A stretch of 64,000 nucleotides of DNA from Vibrio hyugaensis (GTDB lineage: Bacteria > Pseudomonadota > Gammaproteobacteria > Enterobacterales > Vibrionaceae), in NCBI RefSeq assembly GCF_002906655.1, contig NZ_CP025794.1, forward strand, positions 2,914,001-2,978,000. Reading direction: 5' to 3'. Under the pieces are notes generated by a model, which saw nothing but the letters and a program-made list of their open reading frames with translations, was not told the origin of the DNA and searched no databases. Both the position numbers and the translations under genes were made by a program. How positions within the stretch are numbered: the first letter of the stretch is position 1; each line of letters begins with the position of its first letter. Below, piece by piece: positions 9,834-19,721 of this stretch.

Positions 9834-11213
9834 ATGGCGAAAGCAAAACGAGCGTATGTTTGTAATGATTGTGGCGCAGACTTCCCGCGTTGGCAGGGGC
9901 AATGTAACGCATGTGGCGCGTGGAATACGATTACTGAAGTTCGTATTGCAGCCTCTCCGACCGTTGCGCGCAATGAACGCTTGAGTGGTTATGCTGGATC
10001 AGCAACAGAATCGAAAGTTCAAACCTTATCGGAAATCGATTTACAAGAAGTCCCAAGATTCACCAGTGGTTTTAAAGAACTAGACCGTGTACTAGGTGGT
10101 GGTGTTGTTCCTGGCGCTGCGATTTTGATTGGTGGTAGCCCAGGTGCGGGTAAGTCGACCTTATTACTGCAAACCATGTGCTTACTCTCTTCTCAAATGC
10201 CAACCTTGTATGTGACGGGTGAAGAGTCTTTGCAGCAAGTCGCGATGCGAGCCTCTCGCCTTGGTTTGCCGAAAGACCATCTAAAGATGTTGTCGGAAAC
10301 GAACGTCGATAAAATTTGCCAAATCGCCGAGAAAGAGCAACCTCGCATTATGGTTATCGACTCGATTCAAGTTATGCACGTGTCTGACGTTCAGTCGTCA
10401 CCGGGCAGTGTGGCGCAGGTACGTGAATCAGCAACGGCATTAACGAGATACGCAAAGCAAAACAATGTCGCCGTCTTTATTGTTGGTCACGTAACAAAAG
10501 ATGGTACCCTTGCCGGCCCGAAAGTACTTGAGCACATTATTGACTGTTCAGTTCTGCTCGATGGTGGCACTGATAGCCGCTTCCGTACTTTGCGTAGCCA
10601 CAAAAACCGTTTCGGTGCTGTGAACGAGCTTGGCGTATTTGCCATGACGGGACAGGGACTGAAAGAGGTCAATAATCCTTCGGCGATTTTCCTATCCCGT
10701 GGTGAAGAGGAAACATCGGGTTCTTCCGTTATGGTGGTGTGGGAAGGTACGCGTCCTCTATTAGTAGAGATTCAAGCGCTAGTGGACTACTCACAACTGG
10801 CAAACCCGCGTCGTGTTGCGGTTGGCCTAGAACAAAACCGCCTGTCTTTATTATTAGCGGTACTGCATAAGCATGGTGGTCTTCAAATGGCAGACCAAGA
10901 TGTGTTCGTGAATGTCGTCGGTGGTGTAAAAGTGACAGAAACCAGTGCTGACCTTGCGTTAGTTATGGCGCTTTTATCGAGTTTCCGCGATCGTCCGTTA
11001 CCGAAAGATGTTGTCGTGTTTGGTGAGGTTGGCTTGGCGGGTGAGATTCGCCCAGTACCAAGTGGCCAAGAGCGTTTAAATGAAGCATTTAAACACGGCT
11101 TTAAGAAAGCGATAGTGCCAGCGGCGAATATGCCTAAGGGCGGAATTCCTGGTATGCAAATCCATGGTGTGAAAAAACTCTCGGAGGCCATCGAAGCATT
11201 TGATGAGTTGTAA
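9834..11213 (+). CDS. radA: DNA repair protein RadA
   Basis: RadA is a RecA-related DnaB-type helicase that processes branched recombination intermediates. In order it shows a four-cysteine zinc finger (C10, C13, C24, C27), Walker A GGSPGAGKS (100-108), the RadA-specific KNRFG motif, and a C-terminal Lon-protease-like domain (DLALVMALLSSFRDRPLP region). At 459 residues it is full length. The start follows GAGGCATC with a weak ribosome site. It is divergent from the PilZ gene and upstream of fusA, which has its own promoter. Confidence 0.96.
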   Translation: MAKAKRAYVCNDCGADFPRWQGQCNACGAWNTITEVRIAASPTVARNERLSGYAGSATESKVQTLSEIDLQEVPRFTSGFKELDRVLGGGVVPGAAILIGGSPGAGKSTLLLQTMCLLSSQMPTLYVTGEESLQQVAMRASRLGLPKDHLKMLSETNVDKICQIAEKEQPRIMVIDSIQVMHVSDVQSSPGSVAQVRESATALTRYAKQNNVAVFIVGHVTKDGTLAGPKVLEHIIDCSVLLDGGTDSRFRTLRSHKNRFGAVNELGVFAMTGQGLKEVNNPSAIFLSRGEEETSGSSVMVVWEGTRPLLVEIQALVDYSQLANPRRVAVGLEQNRLSLLLAVLHKHGGLQMADQDVFVNVVGGVKVTETSADLALVMALLSSFRDRPLPKDVVVFGEVGLAGEIRPVPSGQERLNEAFKHGFKKAIVPAANMPKGGIPGMQIHGVKKLSEAIEAFDEL

Positions 11214-11384
11214 ATGCCATCTTGTGCCCCAATTTAAGGGGTAACAATAATGTTGAATCCATCCTCATTATTCTTGAATTAAGCACACAAATTGCGAAGT
11301 TTGACTATTATTTGAGGGTGGAAAATCGACGTTAAAATTTTTTTTGTTCCAATGGCACGCAAAGGTATCCGTCTTGACAGATTG

Positions 11385-11393
11385 TGATATACT
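11385..11393 (+). promoter_or_regulatory. Extended -10 promoter of fusA
   Basis: TGATATACT is an extended -10 element (TGN then TATACT) placed about 38 bases before the fusA ATG. TTGACA occurs at 11374 but is too close to be its -35 box. The 217-base gap upstream shows no other gene. Confidence 0.55.
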
Positions 11394-11430
11394 CTGCGCG
11401 CACTTTATACCTTATTAACAGAGTAAGACA

Positions 11431-13518
11431 ATGACTGATTTATCAAAATACAGAAACATTGGTATTTTCGCGCACGTTGATGCGGGTAAAACTACCACAA
11501 CTGAGCGTATCCTGAAGCTTACTGGTAAAATCCATAAGACTGGTGAAGTACACGACGGCGAGTCTACAACTGACTTCATGGAGCAAGAAGCTGAGCGTGG
11601 TATTACAATCCAGTCTGCAGCAGTAACTTGTGAGTGGAACGGTCACCGCCTGAACGTAATCGACACTCCTGGACACGTAGACTTTACAGTTGAAGTATAC
11701 CGTTCACTTAAAGTTCTTGACGGTGGTATCGGTGTATTCTGTGGTTCTGGTGGTGTTGAGCCTCAGTCAGAAACAAACTGGCGTTACGCGAACGACTCAG
11801 AAGTTGCTCGTCTGATCTTCGTAAACAAACTAGACCGTATGGGTGCAGACTTCTTCAACGTTGTTGACCAAGTTAAGAACGTACTAGGTGCAAACCCACT
11901 AGTTATGACTCTACCAATCGGTCGTGAAGACGATTTCGTTGGTGTTGTAGACGTACTAAACCGTAAAGCTTACGTTTGGGATGACACAGGTCTACCAGAA
12001 AACTACGAAATCCAAGACGTTCCTGCGGACATGCTTGATGACCTAGAACAGTATCGTGAAGAGCTAGTTGAAACTGCTGTAGAGCAAGACGACGACCTAA
12101 TGGAAGCTTACATGGAAGGCGAAGAGCCGACTATCGATCAACTAAAAGCTTGTATCCGTAAAGGTACTCGTGATCTAGCGTTCTTCCCAACGTTCTGTGG
12201 TTCTGCATTCAAAAACAAAGGCATGCAACTTATCCTTGACGCTGTTGTAGATTACCTACCAGCTCCAAACGAAGTTGATCCTCAGCCTCTAACAGATCCA
12301 GAAACTGGTGAAGCAACAGGTGAAGTTGCTACAGTAGACGCTGACGCGCCACTAAAAGCACTTGCGTTCAAGATCATGGACGACCGTTTTGGTGCACTAA
12401 CATTTATCCGTATCTACTCTGGTCGCATGAAGAAGGGTGACACAATCCTTAACTCTGCAACTGGTAAGACTGAGCGTATCGGTCGTATGTGTGAGATGCA
12501 AGCTGACGAACGTAACGAACTTACTGAAGCTCAAGCTGGTGACATCATCGCTGTAGTAGGTATGAAGAACGTTCAAACTGGTCACACTCTATGTGATCCT
12601 AAGCACGAATGTACTCTAGAAGCTATGATCTTCCCAGAACCAGTAATCTCTATTGCTGTTTCTCCAAAAGACAAAGGTTCTACTGAGAAAATGGGTATCG
12701 CGATCGGTAAAATGGTTGCAGAAGATCCATCATTCCAAGTTGAGACTGATGAAGATTCAGGTGAAACTATCCTGAAAGGTATGGGTGAACTTCACCTAGA
12801 CATCAAGGTAGACATCCTTAAGCGTACTTACGGCGTTGAGCTAGAAGTAGGTGCTCCACAGGTAGCTTACCGTGAAACTATCACTCAACCAGTTGAAGAT
12901 AGCTACACGCACAAGAAACAGTCTGGTGGTTCTGGTCAGTTCGGTAAGATCGACTACCGTATCAAACCAGGTGAGCCAAACTCTGGCTTCACGTTCAAAT
13001 CAACAGTTGTTGGTGGTAACGTACCTAAAGAATTCTGGCCTGCAGTTGAGAAAGGCTTTGCGTCAATGATGGATACTGGTGTTCTAGCTGGCTTCCCAAC
13101 TCTAGACGTTGAAGTTGAACTATTCGACGGTGGTTTCCACGCAGTTGACTCATCAGCAATCGCTTACGAAATCGCAGCGAAAGGTGCATTCCGTCAGTCT
13201 ATGCCTAAAGCAGGCGCGCAACTTCTTGAGCCAATCATGAACGTTGACGTGTTCACTCCAGAAGACAACGTTGGTGACGTAATCGGTGATCTTAACCGTC
13301 GTCGTGGTATGATCAAAGACCAACAAGCTGGTACTACAGGCGTTCGTATTAAAGCTGACGTTCCTCTATCAGAAATGTTTGGTTACATCGGTCACCTACG
13401 TACTATCACTTCTGGTCGTGGTCAGTTCTCTATGGAGTTCGCACACTACGCAGCATGTCCAGCAAACGTTGCTGAGCAAGTAATCGCAGAAGTTAAAGAG
13501 CGTGACGGTAAGAAGTAA
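11431..13518 (+). CDS. fusA2: Elongation factor G, second copy
   Basis: This is a translocation GTPase of translation. The GTPase motifs are complete: AHVDAGKT (14-21), DTPGH (78-82) and NKLD (132-135). Domains II-V follow in the usual order over 695 residues, slightly short of the canonical 704. It is not in the str operon (no rpsL, rpsG or tufA near), and the place after radA corresponds to V. cholerae VC2342, so it is the second EF-G of vibrios. Codon use is strongly biased, as in highly expressed genes. Whether it acts in elongation, recycling or under stress cannot be read from the sequence. Confidence 0.93.
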   Translation: MTDLSKYRNIGIFAHVDAGKTTTTERILKLTGKIHKTGEVHDGESTTDFMEQEAERGITIQSAAVTCEWNGHRLNVIDTPGHVDFTVEVYRSLKVLDGGIGVFCGSGGVEPQSETNWRYANDSEVARLIFVNKLDRMGADFFNVVDQVKNVLGANPLVMTLPIGREDDFVGVVDVLNRKAYVWDDTGLPENYEIQDVPADMLDDLEQYREELVETAVEQDDDLMEAYMEGEEPTIDQLKACIRKGTRDLAFFPTFCGSAFKNKGMQLILDAVVDYLPAPNEVDPQPLTDPETGEATGEVATVDADAPLKALAFKIMDDRFGALTFIRIYSGRMKKGDTILNSATGKTERIGRMCEMQADERNELTEAQAGDIIAVVGMKNVQTGHTLCDPKHECTLEAMIFPEPVISIAVSPKDKGSTEKMGIAIGKMVAEDPSFQVETDEDSGETILKGMGELHLDIKVDILKRTYGVELEVGAPQVAYRETITQPVEDSYTHKKQSGGSGQFGKIDYRIKPGEPNSGFTFKSTVVGGNVPKEFWPAVEKGFASMMDTGVLAGFPTLDVEVELFDGGFHAVDSSAIAYEIAAKGAFRQSMPKAGAQLLEPIMNVDVFTPEDNVGDVIGDLNRRRGMIKDQQAGTTGVRIKADVPLSEMFGYIGHLRTITSGRGQFSMEFAHYAACPANVAEQVIAEVKERDGKK

Positions 13519-13544
13519 TTCTTAAGTTAACTCTTTAAAATCTC

Positions 13545-13575
13545 AAAGCCCCGCCTAGTGCGGGGCTTTTTACTA
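13545..13575 (+). terminator. Terminator of fusA2
   Basis: Stem AAAGCCCCGC / GCGGGGCTTT with loop CTAGT, then further Ts. The A-run on the left could also serve the converging LysR gene. Confidence 0.9.
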
Positions 13576-13635
13576 TCTGTTCTCTCACTTTCTATCAACA
13601 GCACTTGTTGCTGGGCTCGTCATTGAATCTTAGTT

Positions 13636-14562
13636 TTATTGATCCAAGGTTATGGTCTCAAAGTCTCGAACCGTGGTCTTTTCAAACTCAGCAATTTCTT
13701 CTTTTATCCACTGGCTAAACAATAGTGCTTTTGGTCGTTTCAGGTAACCAGTGGGAGCGCAAAGGTAATAAGCATATTTGGGTTGAATTCCTACATCGCC
13801 AATTCGAACCAGTTTACCTTCTTGAATATAGCGATAGGCCAAACTGTGCTTAACCAAAGCGACACCTTGTAGAGACAGTGCACCTTCCAGTACTAAATGA
13901 GAGCCACTGTATTTAAGGGTCGGCTTGGCTGACTTATGGCCTAGCGTCTCTAGCCACAAACGCCAATCTAAATCTGGCCACAAATCCTCAATCAGTTCTG
14001 CTTTGTGTAAATCTTCAATCCGATAGATTCCGTGTTCCTTTTGATAAATGGGATGACAAGCCGGATAAAAAGCCTCATCCATCAGCCATTGAGACTCTAA
14101 GTTTGGGTAATCACCACGGCCGTAACGAACACACAGGTCAATCTGACTATCTTGAAATGACACCAGTTCATTGGTGGGCTCCATCAGTAGCGATAACTCA
14201 GGGTGCCTCTGTCGAAAAACGGTAATACGAGGAACCAACCAATGATGGGCGAAAGATGGCAAGGTTGAAATAGAGAGGTGATTCGGATTGGGATCTTGGT
14301 TAATCAAACGCACACCTTGTTGAGGGTGATTAAACCCTCGTTCAGCTTGAGCAAAAAGTAAATTGCCTTCTGGTGTGAGAAGTATCTTACGGTGCTGGCG
14401 CACAAATAAATCGGTACCAAGAAACTCTTCCAATTGACGTATCTGTTGGCTAATCGCTGCTGGGGTAACAAACAAGTGTGTTGCTGCAACTTTAAAGCTG
14501 CCTTCCTTTGCTGCGATATAGAAGTAATACAGTCCCTGTAATGGTGGCATCCGCTCTTTCAC
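13636..14562 (-). CDS. LysR-family regulator, GcvA-like
   Basis: This 308-residue LysR-type transcriptional regulator has the N-terminal helix-turn-helix GSFKVAATHLFVTPAAISQQIRQLE of the GcvA subgroup, followed by a substrate-binding domain. The GTG start at 14562 is supported by AAGGA eight bases upstream; the ATG four codons later is an alternative. It is divergent from a DUF1127 peptide with 97 bp between them, a common pairing in vibrios that suggests the peptide gene is its target. The effector is unknown. Confidence 0.88.
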   Translation of the reverse strand: MKERMPPLQGLYYFYIAAKEGSFKVAATHLFVTPAAISQQIRQLEEFLGTDLFVRQHRKILLTPEGNLLFAQAERGFNHPQQGVRLINQDPNPNHLSISTLPSFAHHWLVPRITVFRQRHPELSLLMEPTNELVSFQDSQIDLCVRYGRGDYPNLESQWLMDEAFYPACHPIYQKEHGIYRIEDLHKAELIEDLWPDLDWRLWLETLGHKSAKPTLKYSGSHLVLEGALSLQGVALVKHSLAYRYIQEGKLVRIGDVGIQPKYAYYLCAPTGYLKRPKALLFSQWIKEEIAEFEKTTVRDFETITLDQ

Positions 14563-14659
14563 ATTAGTTTTCCTTAACTCAATGTCAGATTCTATCGTTT
14601 GAGCATTACAGGGTAGTCGTTGATTATTAAGTGGTCAATGTGAATCAAAAGGAGGAGAT

Positions 14660-14869
14660 ATGAACAATACAGCACAAACTTGTGGGCGATGGGCCTCGAA
14701 ACCACGTCAGCGTTTAGTTCAGTATATCTTTTCCAAGTTAGCCGTATGGAGAAAGAATTACCGTACACGGCGTCATCTATCAGACCTTCCAGAGCATCTT
14801 TTGGATGACATTGGTTACAACGAAAGTGAAGTACAAAAGGAAATTCAGAAACCGTTTTGGCGAGATTGA
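14660..14869 (+). CDS. DUF1127 small protein
   Basis: This 69-residue protein has the DUF1127 (YjiS-like) core, WRKNYRTRRHLSDLPEHLLDDIGYNESEVQKE: a short arginine-rich stretch, then the LxxLxxHLLxDIG pattern. Members are small cytoplasmic proteins, often RNA-associated or linked to metabolic control, with no agreed function. The ribosome site AAGGAGGAG lies just before the start. It is divergent from the LysR gene and followed by a weak hairpin. Confidence 0.85.
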   Translation: MNNTAQTCGRWASKPRQRLVQYIFSKLAVWRKNYRTRRHLSDLPEHLLDDIGYNESEVQKEIQKPFWRD

Positions 14870-14886
14870 ACGCTAGCTAAAGAAAA

Positions 14887-14917
14887 AGCCAACGGGCAAT
14901 TCACCGCTGGCTTTGTA
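14887..14917 (+). terminator. Probable terminator after the DUF1127 gene
   Basis: An imperfect stem AGCCAACGG / CCGCTGGCT with a short T tail lies between the DUF1127 gene and the converging fimbrial operon. Confidence 0.55.
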
Positions 14918-14932
14918 CTTGATGGTTTCACT

Positions 14933-15781
14933 TTAAGGCATCGCTTTCACTTCTACCGTAATCGTGTCTTGGTATTTACCGGCTCGGGCAAAGTCTGCAT
15001 TACCAATAGTGACCTCAAACGGTATCCCCCAGTTTTTTACTCCACTTCTATTTGAAAAAGAGAAAGTAGAGTTGTTGCTTGCTGGGGTGTTGTTAATACG
15101 AAACGTATATGGAATTTTCAGCTCTTTCGATGCTTTATTAGTGAGGGCTCCATATTTTTGCTTTACTCGAACTTTTACGTTTGAGTTGGAGATTAAATCG
15201 AATTCAGCTAAGTACTTTTTATTGCTTTCTATCGTACCAAGCTCAAGAGCATAAGCGTTTGATCCCATTCCTCTCAGTGTGCTTGAATTTGTTGATGCCG
15301 TAAGTGACACAAATGCAGGGATGTTCAGCTTTACGGTCTTTCTTAGACGCTTAGTTCCACTCTCTAAGACCATTTTTGCATCTAGTTGAGCTGAGTAATT
15401 ACCAGCGTTTGCAAGCTTCGCTTTTGGGACTTTTATCCACATTCGAGTTACTGGGCTATTCTCCAAAGGCAAACCAAACCCAAACCTTGGCTCATAGCTA
15501 AGCTGCCTGAAGTTCTTGTCTAATAACTGAGCTTCTAAGGTATCTGAGCGATTTTTTAAAACGCCCTGTTTTCTATTGTCTAGGCTAACAAAAGTCAGCA
15601 TAGGACTGCATTGTTGTAGGCTTTTCGATAACTGAATATAAACAGGAATATTCGCACTCAAATCCTGATTAAACTGGATATTATTTTTATCGATATTGAT
15701 AGACCATTTACCTTCACAGTCAGCTAATGCCAATTCAGGTAAAAAAAGCAAGAGTATGAGGTATCTATATCGTGTTCTCAT
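14933..15781 (-). CDS. Fimbrial tip subunit / adhesin
   Basis: This is the last gene of the chaperone-usher operon. The 282 residues have a signal peptide (cleaved near ALA-D21) and two parts. The N-terminal half holds two cysteines (C22, C58). The C-terminal half resembles the pilin and ends in FARAGKYQDTITVEVKA, a donor-strand-accepting subunit pattern (AGxYxD) shared with the pilin. Two-domain organisation at the end of the operon fits a tip adhesin. The receptor is unknown. It lies three bases after the usher stop. Confidence 0.7.
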   Translation of the reverse strand: MRTRYRYLILLLFLPELALADCEGKWSINIDKNNIQFNQDLSANIPVYIQLSKSLQQCSPMLTFVSLDNRKQGVLKNRSDTLEAQLLDKNFRQLSYEPRFGFGLPLENSPVTRMWIKVPKAKLANAGNYSAQLDAKMVLESGTKRLRKTVKLNIPAFVSLTASTNSSTLRGMGSNAYALELGTIESNKKYLAEFDLISNSNVKVRVKQKYGALTNKASKELKIPYTFRINNTPASNNSTFSFSNRSGVKNWGIPFEVTIGNADFARAGKYQDTITVEVKAMP

Positions 15782-15784
15782 AAT

Positions 15785-18184
15785 TTAGCCCTCTTCGTAT
15801 GTAACAGAAGGAAGATATATCAAGTTATCTTTCACATCTGGTATTGAAATTGATATTCCTGAGCCACCTAAACTATTAATCTTTAATAAATACTTACCTG
15901 GGGCGATGCCTTCAACAACAAACCTACCAGACTTGTTTGTAAAAATTTGATAATACTCATCGTTTCCAGTTAACGTACCTGTAGCTAATTCTATTGGTTT
16001 TCCAGATGCGCTAGAGATTATTGAACCAATGACCGTTTTAGAAGCAGCTGAGCCGATTTGTATTAGATGTCCAGTTGCAGAGCCAGGAACAATTGTTCGT
16101 TGATAATCTCCAATATTGTAGCCCGGAGGTGCGTTCGGAGCGGTAACGAAGGTGCTAGATTGAATATGTCCCGTTGAAAGCCCAACAGCGTTGCTGATTC
16201 TTGGTGTTGAAATAGCCTCTGGTGGATCTTGCGCAAATGCGTTTATTTCAACATCTGATTCTAATGAGTCATGTATATTGACTATTGCTACAGGCCCGGT
16301 TAGTGGACGTGATAGGGCTATGTGTCCATCTGCTAAGGTCAAACCTGTATTTGCTCTTAGCGCTATACTTTGGTTTGAACTGCTGTCGTCAAAATGTGTG
16401 TAGTCATACTCTGTATCAACAAGGAATCTGTTCCCAACATAGTTACCTTCTAGTCTACCTGTTGTGGATTCATTGTTGCCCTCGACAGTAACACCGTAAC
16501 CATAGCTTCCTACATAATCATCAGAGTTTCTTTGGAGTTGCCCCCTGTATGTATCTGGTTCATTTGAGTAGCTAACGTTTGCACTATATACGCCATCATT
16601 CGAACTCCAATCCCACTCGACAGAAGCTAAGAAGCGTGTTTCGTCTATATTTTCATTCGGGTTACTTTCTTGTTCTACACCTAAGCTCACGTTCCAATCA
16701 TAATAACGCCATATGAGCTCACCACTTGTTAGCCATGTAACTTCTTGCTCTTCAAAATCGTCATACTCGCCTGATAAAGATAAATCTAGATCGGTAAAAA
16801 TGTTGATTACATAGTTTCCAAATAGGCGATAACCTGTGGAACTCTCGCTGTCTTCCCAAGGTATTGAAAAATAATCTTGTTGAAACTCGAATCCAAGTCG
16901 AAGGTTAGGTGTGCTGTAGTTGTCAGCTCCCCAAATTTGATGGGAGTAGTCCAAGCTAGTAATGGTGCCTATCTGTTCATTTGGTTTGTTGTTAACTGCA
17001 GAGGCTCTTATTCCCAGATTTCCAAGCGACGTCCCTAGGGTGGTAATAAAGCCGATTTGTTGTCCATCTGGGTGTCCGATACCGTTTAAGCCGACAGTTA
17101 GGTAGTCATTTATCCCATATTCATAGAATCCGGAGGCGATATAGTCATCAGAGTCATAATCAAACTTATTGTTTTCAATCGTTGAGAGCAGGCCTGCATA
17201 GAAACCAAAATCTGAAATGTCAGCACGTAGTAAACGAGAGTTAAAGAATTGACTATACACAATGGTGTCTTTTTTCCCTGACTGATAATCGACTTCTATT
17301 CTAATATCGTTCGTGCCTGAAGAGAGTGGCAAGTCGTCTAAATTATAGCGGCCAGGTGGTAGGCGAAATTCAGTCAAAAATATATCGTTGATGTATATTT
17401 CTATGTTGGCACTTTCATTCAATACTAATGGTTGTGTTCCCCCATTCTGGATGTTACGCGTTGGCTGTAGGTCTTGATAAAGTCTTTCGAATGCAACACC
17501 GCCAATAGGAAGGCTTGGTAAGTGACCTGGACTTTGTGGCGTGACATCTCCCAGCGTTACCCGCCAAGGAGACTCTGGTCGATCAAAGAAGAGTCTTACC
17601 TCTCCGCGATACAGCTCTGTGCTTTCTGAATCATTCCCCGAAAGAAAAAACGAGTACTCAAAGTTCGCACCATGGTAACCACCAATATTGCCATATGATA
17701 TCCATTCTCCTAGCCAAGTGCCGAGGTTATCTATGTCCTGGCCATCGTTGTAATCATAGGTAGCTGAAGCATTGAAATTGTTTTGCCAAAACCAAAACGC
17801 ACTCTCGGAGTATTGAGCTGGCTCATATTCTTCCCCGAAAGCAATGTTGAGTTGTCTAGATGCTGATTCTGCTACATCAACAATGACTATCAACTGGGTT
17901 TGATCAAATGCTAACTCAATTCCAAGTGTTTTTAGCTCGTCAATTGTTAAGTAAGGTTTACGAGTGTTTAGGATTGCTTCTCTCGTTTCTTCTGAAGCAA
18001 ACTCTTTACTTAATTCAGCAAACTCAATGGTATTCACCGCACTGATCGAGGTGCCATCTGATAGCGTGGTAATTTCCCCAATTTCTTGCTCCGACCAAAA
18101 CAATGGAAAAGGAAAAGGGAACTCCTGAGCTATAATAGCTGGGCTTGATAAAAAAAGTACCATAGCATAAAGAAAACGACGCAT
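15785..18184 (-). CDS. Fimbrial outer-membrane usher
   Basis: This is the outer-membrane pore that receives chaperone-subunit complexes and assembles the fimbria. At 799 residues with a signal peptide (to about AIIAQ) it matches usher length. It shows an N-terminal domain, a long barrel rich in alternating Y/W/N segments, and a C-terminal domain with NKSGRFVVEGIAPGKYLLKI, typical of usher plug/CTD folds. It lies between chaperone and adhesin genes with gaps of 12 and 3 bases. The family is CS1-like or archaic rather than classical FimD, judged from the partners. Confidence 0.85.
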   Translation of the reverse strand: MRRFLYAMVLFLSSPAIIAQEFPFPFPLFWSEQEIGEITTLSDGTSISAVNTIEFAELSKEFASEETREAILNTRKPYLTIDELKTLGIELAFDQTQLIVIVDVAESASRQLNIAFGEEYEPAQYSESAFWFWQNNFNASATYDYNDGQDIDNLGTWLGEWISYGNIGGYHGANFEYSFFLSGNDSESTELYRGEVRLFFDRPESPWRVTLGDVTPQSPGHLPSLPIGGVAFERLYQDLQPTRNIQNGGTQPLVLNESANIEIYINDIFLTEFRLPPGRYNLDDLPLSSGTNDIRIEVDYQSGKKDTIVYSQFFNSRLLRADISDFGFYAGLLSTIENNKFDYDSDDYIASGFYEYGINDYLTVGLNGIGHPDGQQIGFITTLGTSLGNLGIRASAVNNKPNEQIGTITSLDYSHQIWGADNYSTPNLRLGFEFQQDYFSIPWEDSESSTGYRLFGNYVINIFTDLDLSLSGEYDDFEEQEVTWLTSGELIWRYYDWNVSLGVEQESNPNENIDETRFLASVEWDWSSNDGVYSANVSYSNEPDTYRGQLQRNSDDYVGSYGYGVTVEGNNESTTGRLEGNYVGNRFLVDTEYDYTHFDDSSSNQSIALRANTGLTLADGHIALSRPLTGPVAIVNIHDSLESDVEINAFAQDPPEAISTPRISNAVGLSTGHIQSSTFVTAPNAPPGYNIGDYQRTIVPGSATGHLIQIGSAASKTVIGSIISSASGKPIELATGTLTGNDEYYQIFTNKSGRFVVEGIAPGKYLLKINSLGGSGISISIPDVKDNLIYLPSVTYEEG

Positions 18185-18196
18185 AAGCTCTCTCCG

Positions 18197-18871
18197 CTAT
18201 TGAGCAAGTGAAATTTGAGTCGCTTTATTTACGTTTGTAGGAACCTTGAATTGCGCTTTCGAGCCCGGCATTAACCAAGACCCTGAGTCTTCGTTGAGAT
18301 CTCGCCAAAAAAATGTTTTGTTTCCGCTATCGGTTTTTATATCAAAAGCAAGGTCGTACAAATCCAAAATTCTGTTTCCTTTGTTCTCGACCTGAATTTT
18401 ATTGTCCGCCAGAGAAACTTTTGGTACAGGTTTACCATTGCTTGGGGAGACGAACGCTATGGTTGACATATCTATTAGCATGTTTACAGTGGAGCCATCA
18501 CTTTCTTTATCTGCGTCAAGGTCAAGTTGACTAAATACAATCCGATAAACTGCGGTTGTAGATAAGGGGCTTTTAGGAATGAACTTAACTCGGAAGTTTT
18601 GTATCGCAGCGCTGGGAATTTGTGCTTGGGGTGGGAGAATAAGGAACTCATCCTCGGCTGGCGTTAAAACTTCTTCGCCGTCTTTATATCCGACTTTGAA
18701 AGCACTGACTTCTACAGCAATAGTTTTTTGTTCGACGTTACCAATAGTGTAGTTTCCACTAGATTGTCGGCCTGTATCCTCAAGGTCGAGATACATTGGG
18801 CTCACTTCATAGCTGTGTGCGTTAAAAGTAGTTGCTAGAAGGGAACATAGTACACAAACAAACTTTTTCAT
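18197..18871 (-). CDS. Periplasmic fimbrial chaperone
   Basis: This pilus-assembly chaperone has two Ig-like domains and holds subunits in the periplasm for the usher. I start it at 18871 (MKKFVCVLCSLL), preceded by GGAGAGAATT, not at the longer frame's 18937. That gives 224 residues with a signal peptide ending near NAHS. The first domain carries NFRVKFIPKSP followed by YRIVFSQ, the region of the G1/F1 strands. It lies between the pilin and usher genes. Confidence 0.82.
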   Translation of the reverse strand: MKKFVCVLCSLLATTFNAHSYEVSPMYLDLEDTGRQSSGNYTIGNVEQKTIAVEVSAFKVGYKDGEEVLTPAEDEFLILPPQAQIPSAAIQNFRVKFIPKSPLSTTAVYRIVFSQLDLDADKESDGSTVNMLIDMSTIAFVSPSNGKPVPKVSLADNKIQVENKGNRILDLYDLAFDIKTDSGNKTFFWRDLNEDSGSWLMPGSKAQFKVPTNVNKATQISLAQ

Positions 18872-18951
18872 AATTCTCTCCTTGAAAAAGCTTGGCTCAT
18901 TTGTGAGCCAAGCTTCCGTATTAGTGTCTGTGTCCATCTAAATATTATGTT

Positions 18952-19515
18952 CTACATTGGGCTTTTCGCTTTCAAGTGAACTCGGATTACGTCACGATAT
19001 TTACCAGCTTTAGCAAAACCAGAACCTTGTGGTTTCACCGCTAAATCCATTTTTTTCACTTTATTGCGTAAGTGGACACCGTTGTTATTGACTTTCTTGT
19101 ATGCAGAGGTTTTAACACCAGTGGTTTTCATTACCTCTGAACCGTTTAAGAAAATTTTGTAGTTTATGATCTCGCCGTCGTTGTGAACGCCTTTACCTTC
19201 CAAGCCTCGTGCTTTGAAAGTGATTTTCAGTTTCTCACCGTAATTACACCAAGCTTTAAGATGACCGATATCCACACGTTTGTTCGATGCTTTGGAAATT
19301 TGACCATGTGCATTTTTCGCGTATTTCAAAATGTTGTTAGGCATCGCTCGATCATTGATACGTAGTAAGCAGCGCTCTGGCACTCGTCCTTTCAGTACGA
19401 CAGTTTTCGAATCGGTTGCTTCTAGCTTTTTGAAGTTAATAGTGTTATTAAACTTCGCGGCTGAAGCTCCAAATGCCACAGACGAAACAATCGCCGCTAG
19501 AACTAATTTTTTCAT
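18952..19515 (-). CDS. Major fimbrial subunit, strongly basic
   Basis: This is the first gene of the fimbrial operon, a 187-residue pilin with a clear signal peptide (cleavage after ASA-A20). The mature part has two cysteines (C49, C90), probably one disulfide, and ends in FAKAGKYRDVIRVHLKAKSP, like the adhesin's C-terminus. By hand count the mature protein has about 36 Lys/Arg against about 12 Asp/Glu, unusual for a pilin. The AGxYxD ending recalls spore-coat-U/archaic pilins, but the clade is not certain. Confidence 0.78.
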   Translation of the reverse strand: MKKLVLAAIVSSVAFGASAAKFNNTINFKKLEATDSKTVVLKGRVPERCLLRINDRAMPNNILKYAKNAHGQISKASNKRVDIGHLKAWCNYGEKLKITFKARGLEGKGVHNDGEIINYKIFLNGSEVMKTTGVKTSAYKKVNNNGVHLRNKVKKMDLAVKPQGSGFAKAGKYRDVIRVHLKAKSPM

Positions 19516-19591
19516 AACTCAATCCCTCGTTAGTAATGAATGCATATCGTTGCATCGCTCTACTAGCTTATGAGGGGAGGAGTCTCTCAAC

Positions 19592-19678
19592 CTCACCGAC
19601 AAAGGTGAGATGATGTTATTAGTTAGGGTGAAAAAGGGGTGAACTTGGTTCAACTCTATTTGATTACACCCTGACTAA
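19592..19678. promoter_or_regulatory. Inverted repeats upstream of the pilin gene
   Basis: The 206-base gap between pilin and LuxR genes holds CTCACC-N6-GGTGAG (19592-19609), and TTAGTTAGGGTG (19619-19630) facing CACCCTGACTAA (19667-19678, 11 of 12 matching). A small TGAAC-N3-GTTCA lies between the second pair. These could be operator sites for the fimbrial operon or a terminator of the LuxR gene. Confidence 0.45.
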
Positions 19679-19721
19679 TGTTGAATCAATCAATAATCCT
19701 TTTTTATTTCTTATAGTTAGC

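Noticed and set aside
11374..11379. TTGACA as -35 box of fusA2
   Set aside because: Only eight bases separate it from the good -10; a 16-18 base spacer is required, so the extended -10 is a better reading.
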